Of a DNA stretch of 64,000 nucleotides, positions 41,938 to 51,054 are shown piece after piece; within the stretch, counting starts at the first letter, position 1, and every line of letters starts with the position of its first letter. Both the position numbers and the translations under genes were made by a program. The DNA comes from RH-AL1 sp965198715 (lineage in GTDB: Bacteria > Pseudomonadota > Alphaproteobacteria > Rhizobiales > Beijerinckiaceae). The stretch lies in assembly GCA_965198715.1 (NCBI GenBank), contig CBDAPV010000001.1, forward strand, positions 620,001-684,000. The letters run 5' to 3'. Below the pieces are notes generated by a model. It had not been told where the DNA came from, did not search any database, and saw only the letters and a program-made list of their open reading frames with translations.

Positions 41938-43440
41938 CAGGCTGCTGAAAAAGGCCACTCGCCGCCGCTGATGGATCGTGATTCAGTCTCCTCGTCGAGG
42001 AGGCTGATTTGCGCGGATCGGACGAGCGGACGGGATCGCTGTTCAGCTACGTGGGCGTCGAGGGGCGGCTGCGTCCGGACCATCCGCTTCGCGCCATCCG
42101 GGCGCTGACGGACGAGACATTGGCGGCGATGGAGCGCGAGCTAACGTCGCTGTACTCCGGCATCGGGCGCCCCTCGATCGCCCCGCAGATGCTGCTGCGT
42201 GCCATGCTGCTCCAGGCGTTCTACTCGTTGCGTTCCGAGCGCCAGTTGATGGAGCGGATGGAGTTCGACCTCCTGTTTCGCTGGTTCGTCGGTCTCGGTG
42301 CCGACGAGCCGGTGTGGGATGCCTCCACCTTCTCGAAGAACCGCGACCGCCTGCTCGAGGGAGATGTGGCGGTACGCTTTCTGGCCACGCTGATGGCACG
42401 CCCTCGGGTGAAGCGGCTGCTGTCGTCCGATCACTTCAGCGTCGACGGGACGATGATCCAGGCGTGGTCGTCGATGAAGAGCGTCAAGCCGATCGTACCC
42501 GGCGAAGGGCCAGGCGGCGAACCGCCGCCGCCCGGCGGACGCAACGCCGAGACCGACTTCCACGGCGAGACGCGCACCAACGCCACGCACGCCTCGACCA
42601 CCGATCCCGAGGCCAAGCTCTACCGCAAGAGCGCGGGCACGGAGGCGCGGCTCGCCTTCCTCGGCCACGCGCTGATGGAGAACCGCTGCGGCCTCGTCGT
42701 CGATGCCTGCCTGACGCAGGCGACCGGCCACGCCGAGCGCCTTGCCGCGCTGGCGATGATCGAGAAGCGGGCCGACCGGCCGAATGCCATCACGCTCGGC
42801 GCCGACAAGGGCTACGACACGTCGGACTTCGTGAACGAGTTGCGCTCCATGAACGTGCGCCCGCACGTGGCACGGCGCCTGCGCGGCTCGGCCATCGATC
42901 GCCGAACCACGCGCCACCCTGGCTACGGTACGAGCCAGCGCATCCGCAAGCGCATCGAGGAGGTGTTCGGCTGGATGAAGACGATCGGCGGCATGCGGCG
43001 GCCGATGCGGCGCGGCACCGATCGCGTAGGATGGGCCTTCACCTTCGTCGCCGCCGCCTACAACCTCGTGAGATTGCCCAAGCTGCTCGCGGAACCTGCA
43101 ACGTGACGAAGGCGCAAAGCCCGATCGTCGGGCGCTGGCGGATCGTCACGGCGGACCTGTGGGACCGCGACTTCCTCGACCTTTGCGGACCCGCCACGCT
43201 GGTCGTCGGCGCCACGGGGCACGGCGAGATCGCCTTCGGGGCCGTGCAGGTCGGTCTCGATATCGTCTACGGCGCCGATGACATCGACTTCACCTGGTGC
43301 GGCTTCGATGAGATGGATGAGGTTCAGGGCTCGGGATCAGCCGAACTCCAAGACGACGGCTCCCTCACCATCGACTTCGCCTACCACCTCGGAGACGAGG
43401 CCGTCCTCAAAGCCGTGCGAGAGCCTTATTCAGCAGCCTG
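41938..43440 (+). mobile_element. IS5-family element with passenger gene, 1503 bp
   Basis: Terminal inverted repeats CAGGCTGCTGAAAAAGGC (left, 41938-41955) and the complement of 43423-43440, CAGGCTGCTGAATAAGGC, match in 17 of 18 positions. A 4-bp target duplication CTAA flanks the element (41934-41937 and 43441-43444), matching the YTAR preference of some IS5 groups. It carries a DDE transposase and an overlapping second gene, and it interrupts the recombinase-associated HTH gene. Confidence 0.92.
42009..43106 (+). CDS. IS5-family transposase (DUF772 + DDE)
   Basis: A 365-residue intact transposase. The N-terminal DUF772 region reads RPDHPLRAIRALTDETL and PQMLLRAMLLQAFYSLRSER. The DDE triad lies in HFSVDGTMIQAWSS, TLGADKGYDTSDF and RKRIEEVFGWMKTIGG. 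A Gly/Pro-rich insert and DPEAKLYRKSAGTEARL are typical of this subgroup. The TTG or ATG choice at the start is uncertain. Its stop overlaps the passenger start (GTGA). Confidence 0.92.
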   Translation: MRGSDERTGSLFSYVGVEGRLRPDHPLRAIRALTDETLAAMERELTSLYSGIGRPSIAPQMLLRAMLLQAFYSLRSERQLMERMEFDLLFRWFVGLGADEPVWDASTFSKNRDRLLEGDVAVRFLATLMARPRVKRLLSSDHFSVDGTMIQAWSSMKSVKPIVPGEGPGGEPPPPGGRNAETDFHGETRTNATHASTTDPEAKLYRKSAGTEARLAFLGHALMENRCGLVVDACLTQATGHAERLAALAMIEKRADRPNAITLGADKGYDTSDFVNELRSMNVRPHVARRLRGSAIDRRTTRHPGYGTSQRIRKRIEEVFGWMKTIGGMRRPMRRGTDRVGWAFTFVAAAYNLVRLPKLLAEPAT

Positions 43441-43444
43441 CTAA
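43103..43444 (+). CDS. IS passenger protein of unknown function (113 aa)
   Basis: GTG 43103 overlaps the transposase stop, so the gene is translationally coupled and lies wholly between the IS ends. The protein reads SPIVGRWRIVTADLWDRDFL, GEIAFGAVQVGLDIVYG and FTWCGFDEMDEVQGSGSAEL, a small beta-rich family that I recall as widespread, often encoded alone. The final residues (SAAC) come from the terminal inverted repeat, and the TAA stop is supplied by the duplicated target CTAA. How a passenger benefits the IS is unknown. Confidence 0.75.
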   Translation: MTKAQSPIVGRWRIVTADLWDRDFLDLCGPATLVVGATGHGEIAFGAVQVGLDIVYGADDIDFTWCGFDEMDEVQGSGSAELQDDGSLTIDFAYHLGDEAVLKAVREPYSAAC

Positions 43445-43701
43445 AGTAAGCCGCAGAATCCTGCTGACATAGGACGGGTTGATCTTCTCGGCGGCGGCGA
43501 GCTCTGCGGCGGATCCGTAGCGACCGCTCTCCAGAAGCTTTTTCCACCTGTGGGCACGCGCGAGCGCCTTGACGAGTGTGTTGTCGATGCGCGGGCGGGG
43601 CGGCGCCAGCGTGGTGCCGTCGGCGGCGATGGCAAGCTTGCGTCCGCCGTGCTTGCGGATGACGAAAGGCACTCGCACTGTGAGGGTCTGTCCTGCCTCG
43701 C

Positions 43702-45042
43702 TCATGCTGCCTTCCGCAGGTTAGGCGCGCCGCTAGAGAGATCGCGAGCAAGGTGCGCGAGCCCATCCACCCGAAGGCGCAGATCGAAGCCTCGCGTGCC
43801 GACGTCGACGCGTTCGACCAGCAGCTGAACGATGCGCGTCTGCTCAGTTGGGAACAGCTCGTTCCAGAGCGGGTCGAGCTCTTGTAGGGCTTGCCGTACC
43901 TGATCCTCGCTGAGACCGTCGACTTTCGGCTTCGACGCTCGCCAGGTGCCGACCACGATCTCAGGCGCCCGCAGCAGTCCGCGCACCTGGTCGATCACCG
44001 CAGCCTCGATCTCCGCCGCCGGCAGCCGTCCCACCGGGCAGGCGTCGCTTCCCTGCTTCAGCACGGCCTGACTGACGTAGTAGCGGTAGAGCCGGCCGCC
44101 CTTGCGGGTGTGGGTCGGCGACATGGCGCAGCCCGTTGGTCCGAAGATCAGCCCCTTCAGCAAGGCCGGCGCCGAGGTCCGCGTGTCGGCGGCGCGCTTG
44201 CGCGGGCTCTCCTGCAGGACGGCGTGCACCCTGTCCCAGAGAGCCCGAGTTACGATCGCCTGGTGCTCGCCGGGGTATGCCGTGCCCTTGTGCACCGCCT
44301 CGCCGACGTAGACCCGGTTGGTGAGCAGCTTGTAGAGGAAGCCCTTGTCGATCGGCTTGCCGCGGGGTGTCTGGACGCCTTCCCTGGCCAGCGCCTGAGC
44401 CAGCGTGGTCGCCGAGCCGACCTTGACGAAGCGCTCGAAGATGGTGCGCACCGTCGCCGCCTGCCCCTCGTGGATGACGAGCTTGCGGTTCCCGACAACG
44501 TAGCCGAAGGGCACGGTGCCGCCCATCCACATGCCCTTGCGGCGCGAGGCAGCGAACTTGTCCCTGATACGCTCGCCGATCACCTCGCGCTCGAACTGCG
44601 CGAAAGACAGCAAGACGTTGAGGGTGAGCCGCCCCATCGACGTCGTGGTGTTGAAGGCCTGGGTCACCGAGACGAAGGTCACCTGATGCCGGTCGAACAC
44701 CTCGACCAGCTTGGCGAAGTCCATCAGGGCGCGGCTGAGACGATCGATCTTGTAGACCACCACGATGTCGATGCGGCCGGCCTCGATGTCGGCCAGCAGG
44801 CGCCGCAGGGCCGGGCGCTCGAGCGTGCCGCCGGAGACGCCGCCGTCGTCGTAGCGGTCCGGTACCAGCAGCCAGCCTTCCGCGCGTTGGCTCAGGATGT
44901 AGGCCTCGCAGGCCTCGCGCTGAGCGTCGAGCGAGTTGAAGGCCTGCTCGAGGCCCTCCTCGCTGCTCTTCCGAGTATAGACGGCGCAGCGCAGCTTGCG
45001 GAGCGCTGGCGGCGCCAAGGGAGCGTCTTGCCGAGCCTTCAT
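43702..45042 (-). CDS. Large serine recombinase
   Basis: A 446-residue protein from ATG 45042, which overlaps the upstream DUF2924 stop (ATGA). The N-terminal resolvase domain has the nucleophilic serine in AVYTRKSSEEGLEQAFNSLD, then RYDDGGVSGGTLERPALRRL, KIDRLSRALMDFAKLVEVFD and SFAQFEREVIGERIRDKFAA. The recombinase domain (PFGYVVGNRKLVIHEGQAAT) and a zinc-ribbon-like region (LLKGLIFGPTGCAMSPTHTR) follow. Large serine recombinases integrate or excise mobile DNA. The DUF2924-recombinase-HTH trio is a recurrent alphaproteobacterial cassette. This gene appears intact although its HTH partner is broken. Confidence 0.92.
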   Translation of the reverse strand: MKARQDAPLAPPALRKLRCAVYTRKSSEEGLEQAFNSLDAQREACEAYILSQRAEGWLLVPDRYDDGGVSGGTLERPALRRLLADIEAGRIDIVVVYKIDRLSRALMDFAKLVEVFDRHQVTFVSVTQAFNTTTSMGRLTLNVLLSFAQFEREVIGERIRDKFAASRRKGMWMGGTVPFGYVVGNRKLVIHEGQAATVRTIFERFVKVGSATTLAQALAREGVQTPRGKPIDKGFLYKLLTNRVYVGEAVHKGTAYPGEHQAIVTRALWDRVHAVLQESPRKRAADTRTSAPALLKGLIFGPTGCAMSPTHTRKGGRLYRYYVSQAVLKQGSDACPVGRLPAAEIEAAVIDQVRGLLRAPEIVVGTWRASKPKVDGLSEDQVRQALQELDPLWNELFPTEQTRIVQLLVERVDVGTRGFDLRLRVDGLAHLARDLSSGAPNLRKAA

Positions 45043-45488
45043 GCGGCAGCTCGCTGTTGATTTTTCAAGCCGAAGAAGGTCCAGCCGTTCCACCGCGTGC
45101 CGGTGATGGCGCGAGCTACCGCGGAGAGCGACTGGTAGGGCCTGCCCTGCCACTCGTAGCCTTCGGGCAACACCGTGACGGTCTGCACCGTGCCCTGCCA
45201 CTCACGCACCAGCCGGGTGCCGGCGATCGGCTTGGCATCCATGCGCGGCTTGCGCTTGCCCGAGCGCCGGCCATCGATCTGCTCGCCCAGCGCCTCGAGC
45301 TTCTTCACCGTCGCCGGCTTCAGCCCGCCGTAGGCTAATTCCTGGACGCGATAGCTAAGCCTGCTCTCCAGGAAGCGCCTGTTGTAGGGCGGCGGCTCTG
45401 TGTCGTTGAGCTTACGCCACAACACCTTCAGGTCCGCCGTCGATGTCGTCTTCGACGCCGCCAGCTGCGCCAGCACTATCGCACTCAT
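45039..45488 (-). CDS. DUF2924 domain-containing protein
   Basis: A 149-residue protein with the DUF2924 signature throughout: DLKVLWRKLNDTEPPPYNRR, LESRLSYRVQELAYGGLKPA, GTRLVREWQGTVQTVTVLPE, GYEWQGRPYQSLSAVARAIT and GTRWNGWTFFGLK. It is the first gene of the recombinase cassette and overlaps it by four bases. DUF2924 proteins almost always accompany such recombinases and are probably DNA-binding partners; the molecular role is unproven. Confidence 0.9.
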   Translation of the reverse strand: MSAIVLAQLAASKTTSTADLKVLWRKLNDTEPPPYNRRFLESRLSYRVQELAYGGLKPATVKKLEALGEQIDGRRSGKRKPRMDAKPIAGTRLVREWQGTVQTVTVLPEGYEWQGRPYQSLSAVARAITGTRWNGWTFFGLKNQQRAAA

Positions 45489-45947
45489 GTCCTCGCCTCA
45501 CCCGTGTACTTCCGTTGCGCACCACCGCTCTGCTGCAGCGGCAAGTCGAGCGGACTGTCTCCGAGCGGCGAAGATAAACGAGTTGACTGGCGGTGCTTCA
45601 GGCGGACCAGACCGGCGGCGAGGATCTCGCACAAGGCGGAGAAGCGTTCGTCGGGAGGCAAACAACGCGTACTTGCTACCATGCAGTTTTGATGCATCCG
45701 CGCAGGCGGGAAGGATAGCGGAAAGGCGCCTTTCAGAGAGCTTAGCGGAGAAGAAAGTAGCGGCGCGTAGGCGTTCGGACCCGACGCATGGCTGGCTGGT
45801 CTGTCGCATTCAATGCGCGTGTCGGAAGCGACTCGACAGCTCTAAAATTTTAGAACATAAAAGGAACAGGAAAGTCGCAGGCACATTTTTCAGACGAGAG
45901 AGGTCGCCTAAAGGAAGCATCGAGAAATAGCGCGAAAGGGCAAGCAA
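45489..45947. other. Intergenic region, no gene; 14-bp palindrome
   Basis: Divergent region between the recombinase cassette and the HTH/DUF927 module. It contains the perfect palindrome GAAAGGCGCCTTTC (45721-45734), a possible operator, and a short AT-rich patch near 45840-45880. Frames such as 45498-45809 have no recognisable domain. An attachment site of the element could lie here but I cannot identify one. Confidence 0.5.
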
Positions 45948-46367
45948 GTGTCCCCATTATGGGGCGCGACTCTGTCCAAACCTATCAACGATTTGTATAA
46001 TGATCTCGCTTCTACGATGGAATGCGAGGGCTCGATGTTATCTTGGCTCAATGATGCACACGACAGCAAGGTCGCCGTCCGACCTCGCATGCAATCCGAT
46101 GTCTCGACGCCTTCGACACAGACAAGATCTCCTGAGCAACCTGGAGCCTCCCCACCAAGCGATCGTCCCGTCAAACACCTTAATCAGGTCGAGCTTTCGC
46201 GTCGGTGGACGATCAGTCCTCGTACGCTCGAGCGATGGCGGTGGTTGGGCGAGGGTCCTCGCTTCCTGAAGATCGGCGGCAGGGTCGTTTATCGGCTGGA
46301 AGACATCGAGCAATATGAGCAGGCGCAACTGCGGGAAAGCGCGGGCTCAAATTCATCCCGCGCGTGA
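45948..46367 (+). CDS. Excisionase/AlpA-like helix-turn-helix protein
   Basis: A 139-residue frame whose C-terminal 55 residues form a MerR-type winged helix: HLNQVELSRRWTISPRTLER, WRWLGEGPRFLKIGGRVVYR and LEDIEQYEQAQLR, as in HTH_17 excisionase and AlpA proteins. The N-terminal 80 residues are low-complexity and the start is uncertain (GTG 45948, or ATG 46017 or 46035). It precedes DUF927 by 15 bases. Such proteins regulate excision and early genes of integrative elements. Confidence 0.7.
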   Translation: MSPLWGATLSKPINDLYNDLASTMECEGSMLSWLNDAHDSKVAVRPRMQSDVSTPSTQTRSPEQPGASPPSDRPVKHLNQVELSRRWTISPRTLERWRWLGEGPRFLKIGGRVVYRLEDIEQYEQAQLRESAGSNSSRA

Positions 46368-46382
46368 GCGAGGACCCTTGGT

Positions 46383-48228
46383 GTGGGCGATGATCCAGCG
46401 AAGTCGGGAAGGCGTGCTGATATGAAAGCGCGAGCGCGTCTCGACGAGGTGGCAGCCAAGTATCCCTTGCCTGCAACGAAAGGCTTGGAGCTCAAGTATG
46501 CTGTGCTGGACGGTGAGGTGTGGGTCCACAAACGTGTTTCGACCGGCAAGGGCGATTTCGAGAAGCAGACATACGTCCCGCTCTCGACGCCGTTCTGCGT
46601 GCCGGCATGGCTTTGTCACACCGATCCGGACAGGGCGACCGAGCTGCGTGTCGTCGTTTGCGACATGGAAGGCTTTCCTCGCTCTCTCGACATCGAACGG
46701 AGCGAACTGGCTGCTTCGAGCGCCTTGAAAGCGCGCAAGGCGCTGCTCCACCATGGAATGCGCTTCGCGGTTGGCGGCGAAGTCGGGATCGCGGACGTCT
46801 TGCGGTGCGTGGCGCCAAAACGGAAAATTCTGCTGGTCAAGCGACCGGGCTGGATCAGGTTGGAGAGCCAGGATGATCCATTCTTCGTCTGCCCGTCCGG
46901 CGAGGTGTTTGGGTGCAGGAGCGAGCACGATGTGGAGTTGGCAGCATCTTCGAAGATCGCGCGTCCATTCGCTGTAGGCGGCTCTCCTCAGGGTTGGAGC
47001 GAAGCAGCTCGCATTGCTCTCTCGGTGCAAGGCTGTCCACACTTCGCCTTGGGGCTGTTGTCCGCATTTGCCGGAGTGCTGGTATCCCTCATCGAGGCCG
47101 ACAGCTGCGGGATCAGCTTCTCGGGTCTGTCGTCGTCTGGGAAGACGACGGCACAACGTCTTGCCCGCATCGGCCTGGGCCAAGCCTGTCGCTTCCAACG
47201 AAACGCTGTTCCAAACTGCCAAGGCGACGATAAACGCCGTTGAGGCGGTGGCGTCTCGCGCCAACGGCACCGTGCTGGTTCTGGACGAGCTGGCACATGT
47301 CGGCGGCAAGGAATTAGCCCAGCTCATCTACACGATCGCCAGCAACGTCGGTAAGACCCGCATGACCGCGGAGGCTGCCGAACGGAAGAGCTACACCTGG
47401 TCGACCTTCGCAGTCCTCTCAGCCGAGACTTCGCTCAACGATAAGGTTCGGCAGGACGGCGGATCGTGGACGACCGGGCAGACTGTCCGGATCATCGACG
47501 TGGATGTGACCGGGACGAACAGGAACGTCGACGCCGCGACCATGGCGAGGATCGGGAGCGTCGTCGATCACTACGGTCATGCCGGCCCGCTCTTCGTGAA
47601 GCGCTTCGTCGAGGCCGGCTACCATCGTGAACGAGGAGGAGTCGAAGGATCACTGGCAAGGTACACGCAGAGGCTCGTCGAGGATGGAAACGGCAGGTCC
47701 GACGCCGCGACCCTTAGAGCCGCGAGAACCTTTGCCTATCTTGGGATCGCCGGCATGCTCGCTGTCGAGTTCGGCATCTTGCCGGACAACGTCGACATCT
47801 TCGGCGTGGTACGATGGTCGTGGCAGCGCTTCCGCTCGTCATCAGCGTCGGCGACGCTCGACGCCGGCGCTCTCGCGATCGACAATCTGCGGACCTGGAT
47901 CGCGGAGCGTTGGGATTCCTCGATCCAGCGCACGCAGGCTGCCGTGTCGACGCGGCAGCCGACGCTCGCTTGGTATGATGCCCACGTGATCTACGTGCCG
48001 GCCGCTCGGCTCGTTGAGGCTGCGGGAGGCGTTCTCAAGGAAGCGGAGATCGCCAGGGCACTCGAAGATAGAGGCTTGATCGTCAAGCGTAAGGACGATG
48101 ATTGCCGCTTCGTCTCCTACGTACCGGGCTTCGGCAGGCTGAAGGCTTACGCCCTCAGCCGATCGGAGTTCGGGCGAGATCCGGTTGAGGTGGCTTTCGT
48201 AAAGATGCATGCGGGAGGGCGGCCGTGA
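46383..48228 (+). pseudogene. DUF927 protein (frameshifted)
   Basis: Frame one (46383 to about 47180) reads GLELKYAVLDGEVWVHKRVS, KARKALLHHGMRFAVGG, VKRPGWIRL and the P-loop SFSGLSSSGKTTAQRLARIG. Frame two (about 47180-48228) continues AWAKPVASNETLFQTAKATI, NGTVLVLDELAHVGGKELAQ (Walker B), RKSYTWSTFAVLSAETSLND and a C-terminal domain. One extra base near 47180 separates the P-loop from the DE box, so only a +1 shift could give the full ATPase of about 610 residues. DUF927 proteins are helicase/primase-like ATPases of phages, plasmids and satellites. Either the gene is inactive or the assembly carries an indel. Confidence 0.8.
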
Positions 48229-48743
48229 CCGCGCTGGAGCGACTGGTCGAGAGCTTCTTCGCAAACGACAAGCCGGACCGCGTCTGTCGTTTCCCGTTCC
48301 GAGATGAGCATTTCCCGGCGCGTGACGTCACGCAAGCTATCGCAGGTGAACGATTTTCTTGCGATTTCCCGGTTTCCCGGACTTCGCGACCCGTCGTTCG
48401 CTCGACGCTGGCGGATGCGCGCGACGAAATACACCTGATTGAAGGAAAAAACGGGAAAACGGGAAAAGTTGATGCAAGCTCTTGTCCCGTCACGACTTCT
48501 CTCTTCCCGTTGGCGACATCTCCTCCGGGAACGCCGGGAAATGGTTGGATGTCGCCGAGACATGCTCGGCCTGGCTCCGCGGTAGGCGCGGTCGTTCGTG
48601 CCGGATCCGCAGCGCGTTGCTGCGCCTGCGGCCTTGTCGAGGGCGACGATCGCTTCCTCGCGGTCATGGATGCACCAACGGCGAGTTGGAGCCAGATGCA
48701 CTCGGCCTGCTATCTTGGGATTGCGGGAGCGACACGGCTTTAG
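48225..48743 (+). CDS. Hypothetical protein downstream of DUF927 (172 aa)
   Basis: GTG 48225 overlaps the DUF927 stop (GTGA). The frame begins MTALERLVESFFANDKPDRV and ends with a Cys-containing stretch (AARCCACGLVEGDDRFLAVM) that could bind metal. The middle is low-complexity. Coupling to the upstream gene supports translation, but coding character is weak and a frameshift within it is possible. No family is recognised. Confidence 0.4.
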   Translation: MTALERLVESFFANDKPDRVCRFPFRDEHFPARDVTQAIAGERFSCDFPVSRTSRPVVRSTLADARDEIHLIEGKNGKTGKVDASSCPVTTSLFPLATSPPGTPGNGWMSPRHARPGSAVGAVVRAGSAARCCACGLVEGDDRFLAVMDAPTASWSQMHSACYLGIAGATRL

Positions 48744-48842
48744 ACTCGCCGATCACCGCGCGCCTGACCTAGTTGTCACGGCGTACGGCGAAATCGTGAG
48801 AAGCTAAACGCAATTGCGTACGGTTTCGGCCGATCATGCGAT

Positions 48843-49346
48843 GTGAGACAATCACGCATCGCCTTCATCGAGCCCGGAATGTCGGACGCCAGCATCAGCA
48901 GCCCGAGGAGCAATGCCGGCAATCGCACGGACCGCCGCGGCCAAGGCAGGGTTCACGAGCCCACGGACGCGTCGCGCAAGCAGGTCGAGGCGCTCGCGAG
49001 CTTCGGCGTGCCTCGGGGCGAGATCGCCAAGGTCGCGGGGATCTGTCTCGGCACCCTGATGAAGCACTACGGCGAGACGCTCGACATCGCGGCGACCAAG
49101 GCCAACTCGCTCGTGGCGCAGAGCCTGTTCAATCGCGCGGTGAAGGGAGACGGAGCGGCGGCGACGAGCGCGGCGATCTTCTGGCTGAAGGTCCGAGCGG
49201 GCTGGCGGGAGAAGGCCGTGCACGAGATCACGGGTCCGAACGGCGGACCGATCCAGATGGTCGACGTGAGCGGGCTCTCGGATGCGCAGCTCGCGGCGCT
49301 TCAGCCCGTGCTCTCGTCGCTCGCTGTTCGAAGGGAAGATCACTAA
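48843..49346 (+). CDS. Phage terminase-small-subunit-like HTH protein
   Basis: A 167-residue protein. Residues about 40-140 contain a helix-turn-helix (ALASFGVPRGEIAKVAGICL, GTLMKHYGETLDIAATKANS) followed by VAQSLFNRAVKGDGAAATSA, AIFWLKVRAGWREK and HEITGPNGGPIQ. This order is common in small DNA-binding proteins near phage terminases and methyltransferases. Its stop overlaps the methyltransferase start (TAATG). A role in packaging or regulation is inferred. Confidence 0.65.
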   Translation: MRQSRIAFIEPGMSDASISSPRSNAGNRTDRRGQGRVHEPTDASRKQVEALASFGVPRGEIAKVAGICLGTLMKHYGETLDIAATKANSLVAQSLFNRAVKGDGAAATSAAIFWLKVRAGWREKAVHEITGPNGGPIQMVDVSGLSDAQLAALQPVLSSLAVRREDH

Positions 49347-50699
49347 TGAATGCTCACCAGGACACAGCCTGGCCTGCCGATCGTGTCGAGCGGCGCCCTA
49401 CCGCCAGCCTGGTGCCGTACGCCAGGAACAGCCGGACGCACTCGGCCGCGCAGGTCGACCAGATCGCGGCGTCCATCCGCGAGTGGGGCTGGACGGTCCC
49501 GGTGCTGGTCGACGAGGACAGCGGCCTCATTGCCGGGCACGCCCGCGTCATGGCGGCGAAGCAGCTCGGGCTGGCCGAGGTGCCCGTGATGGTGGCGAGC
49601 GGCTGGAGCGAGGCGCAGCGGCGAGCCTATACGATTGCCGATAATCGGTTGGCGCTCAACGCCGGCTGGGATGACGCGCTGCTGAAGATCGAGCTGACGG
49701 AGCTTCAGGCGCTCGACTTCGACCTTGGCATGACCGGCTTCTCGCTCGACGAGATCGCCACGCTGACCATAGAGCCTTCGGCCGGGCTGACCGATCCCGA
49801 CGATGCGCCCGAGGCTCCGGTGGACCCGGTCAGCCGCTTGGGTGACGTATGGATCCTCGGCGCGCATAGGCTCGTCTGTGGCGACGCCACGAGCGCCGAG
49901 GACGTGGCTCGCGCGCTGAACGGTGTCACCCGCTCTGATGGTGTCCGACCCACCCTACGGGGTCGCCTACGACCCAGCATGGCGTGCTCGAGCCGGCGTC
50001 AACCTGAACCCCGGCAAGCTTGGCAAGGTCGACAACGACGACCAAGCCGACTGGTCTGCGGCCTGGGCGTTGTTTCCCGGCGACGTCGCCTACGTCTGGC
50101 ACGCCGGCAAGTTCGCGGCGACGGTCCAGGCCAGCCTGGAGAGCTGCGAGTTCGAGGTGCGCTCGCAGATCATCTGGGCCAAGGACCGCTTCGCCCTCAG
50201 CCGCGGCGATTATCATTGGCAGCATGAACCCTGCCTCTATGCGGTACGCCGCAACGCCCGTGGTGGCTGGTCCGGCGACCGTTCGCAGTCGACGCTGTGG
50301 ACGATCCCGTCGCGGGAGGACCGCGGCCTCGGCCACGGCACGCAGAAGCCGGTGGAGTGCATGCGGCGCCCGATCGCCAACAACTCCTCGCCCGGGCAGG
50401 CCGTGTACGATCCCTTCCTCGGCTCCGGCACCACGATCATCGCCGGCGAGATGACGGGCCGCTGCATCCACGCGCTCGAGCTCAACCCGGCCTACGTCGA
50501 CGTGGCGGTGATCCGATGGCAGAGCTTCACGGGCAAGACGGCGGCGCTGGAGGCGACGGGCGAGAGCTTCCTGACGACGATGGCGACGAGATCCGCTGGT
50601 TCCGCTTCGTCCGCCACGAAGGCCGCGGAGTCTTCGAAGCGCAAGGCTGGGTCTTCGCAGCGGACCTCGGCCCGGTCCACGGCTGTTACGCCATTTTGA
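49346..50699 (+). pseudogene. ParB-domain DNA methyltransferase (frameshifted)
   Basis: Frame one encodes a ParB/Srx-like domain (LVPYARNSRTHSAAQVDQIA, LIAGHARVMAAKQLGLAEVP, RRAYTIADNRLALNAGWDDA) and the methylase lead-in WILGAHRLVCGDATSAEDVA. After about 49930 the frame shifts by +1, consistent with loss of two bases. The second frame has the catalytic motif MVSDPPYGVAYDPAW, the AdoMet motif VYDPFLGSGTTIIAGEMTGR and AYVDVAVIRWQSFTGKTAAL, an N6-adenine/N4-cytosine methyltransferase. Without frame restoration no active enzyme forms. Family homology ends near 50560; the tail to 50699 is out of family. Such ParB-methylases are typical of prophages. Confidence 0.82.
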
Positions 50700-50725
50700 T
50701 GGAGCTGCGAAGGATCAGGAGGTAG
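50516..50725 (+). CDS. Small hypothetical protein overlapping methyltransferase end (69 aa)
   Basis: From ATG 50516 the frame reads MAELHGQDGGAGGDGRELPD and then a well-composed segment, IRWFRFVRHEGRGVFEAQGW and VFAADLGPVHGCYAILMELR. The latter looks more protein-like than the methyltransferase frame it overlaps. No family is certain. The methyltransferase homology ends where this frame becomes convincing, so a short independent gene is plausible. Confidence 0.45.
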   Translation: MAELHGQDGGAGGDGRELPDDDGDEIRWFRFVRHEGRGVFEAQGWVFAADLGPVHGCYAILMELRRIRR

Positions 50726-51054
50726 CCTTCATTAGCGCGGAGCTGATTGCGCCTTACGTCTTCACGGGTCAGGTAGCTCCACAGCGGCCACTCATGTGCC
50801 GCCATGAAGTTCGATTGTATCGGCGATGTTGCCGCTTTCAGCCTCTCGCCTGTTGACTGGCCTTCAAGATGATGCAGGCCAGCTCAAGTCCGGTTGCGCG
50901 AATTCAGTAGAAGAAGCGCCGAGGTCCGTAGAAGCCACCATAACCATAGGGACCGTAGAAGCCTGGACCGCCGAAGAAGGCCCGGCGAAAGCCGTAGCCA
51001 TAGAAGCCGGGGTAGCCGAAGCCGTATCCAAAGCGACGGAAGCCGTAGCCGTAA

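Larger units (their letters stand above)
41815..43705 (-). pseudogene. Recombinase-associated helix-turn-helix gene split by an IS
   Basis: The 5' part (43445-43705) encodes MSEAGQTLTVRVPFVIRKHG, then HRWKKLLESGRYGSAAELAA and AEKINPSYVSRILRLT. The 3' part (41815-41937) continues LVAPDIVEAIVIGRQQEGVE and ends in QRRMLL. Removing the IS at 41938-43440 and one copy of the CTAA duplication restores a single frame. The reconstructed protein of about 130 residues carries a helix-turn-helix (ELAAAEKINPSYVSRILRLT) and belongs to a family found directly after large serine recombinases. Its start overlaps the recombinase stop by four bases. The interrupted form ends a few residues into the IS. Confidence 0.88.

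Noticed and set aside
43891..45060. Plus-strand open frame of 389 aa
   Set aside because: Antisense shadow of the intact large serine recombinase.
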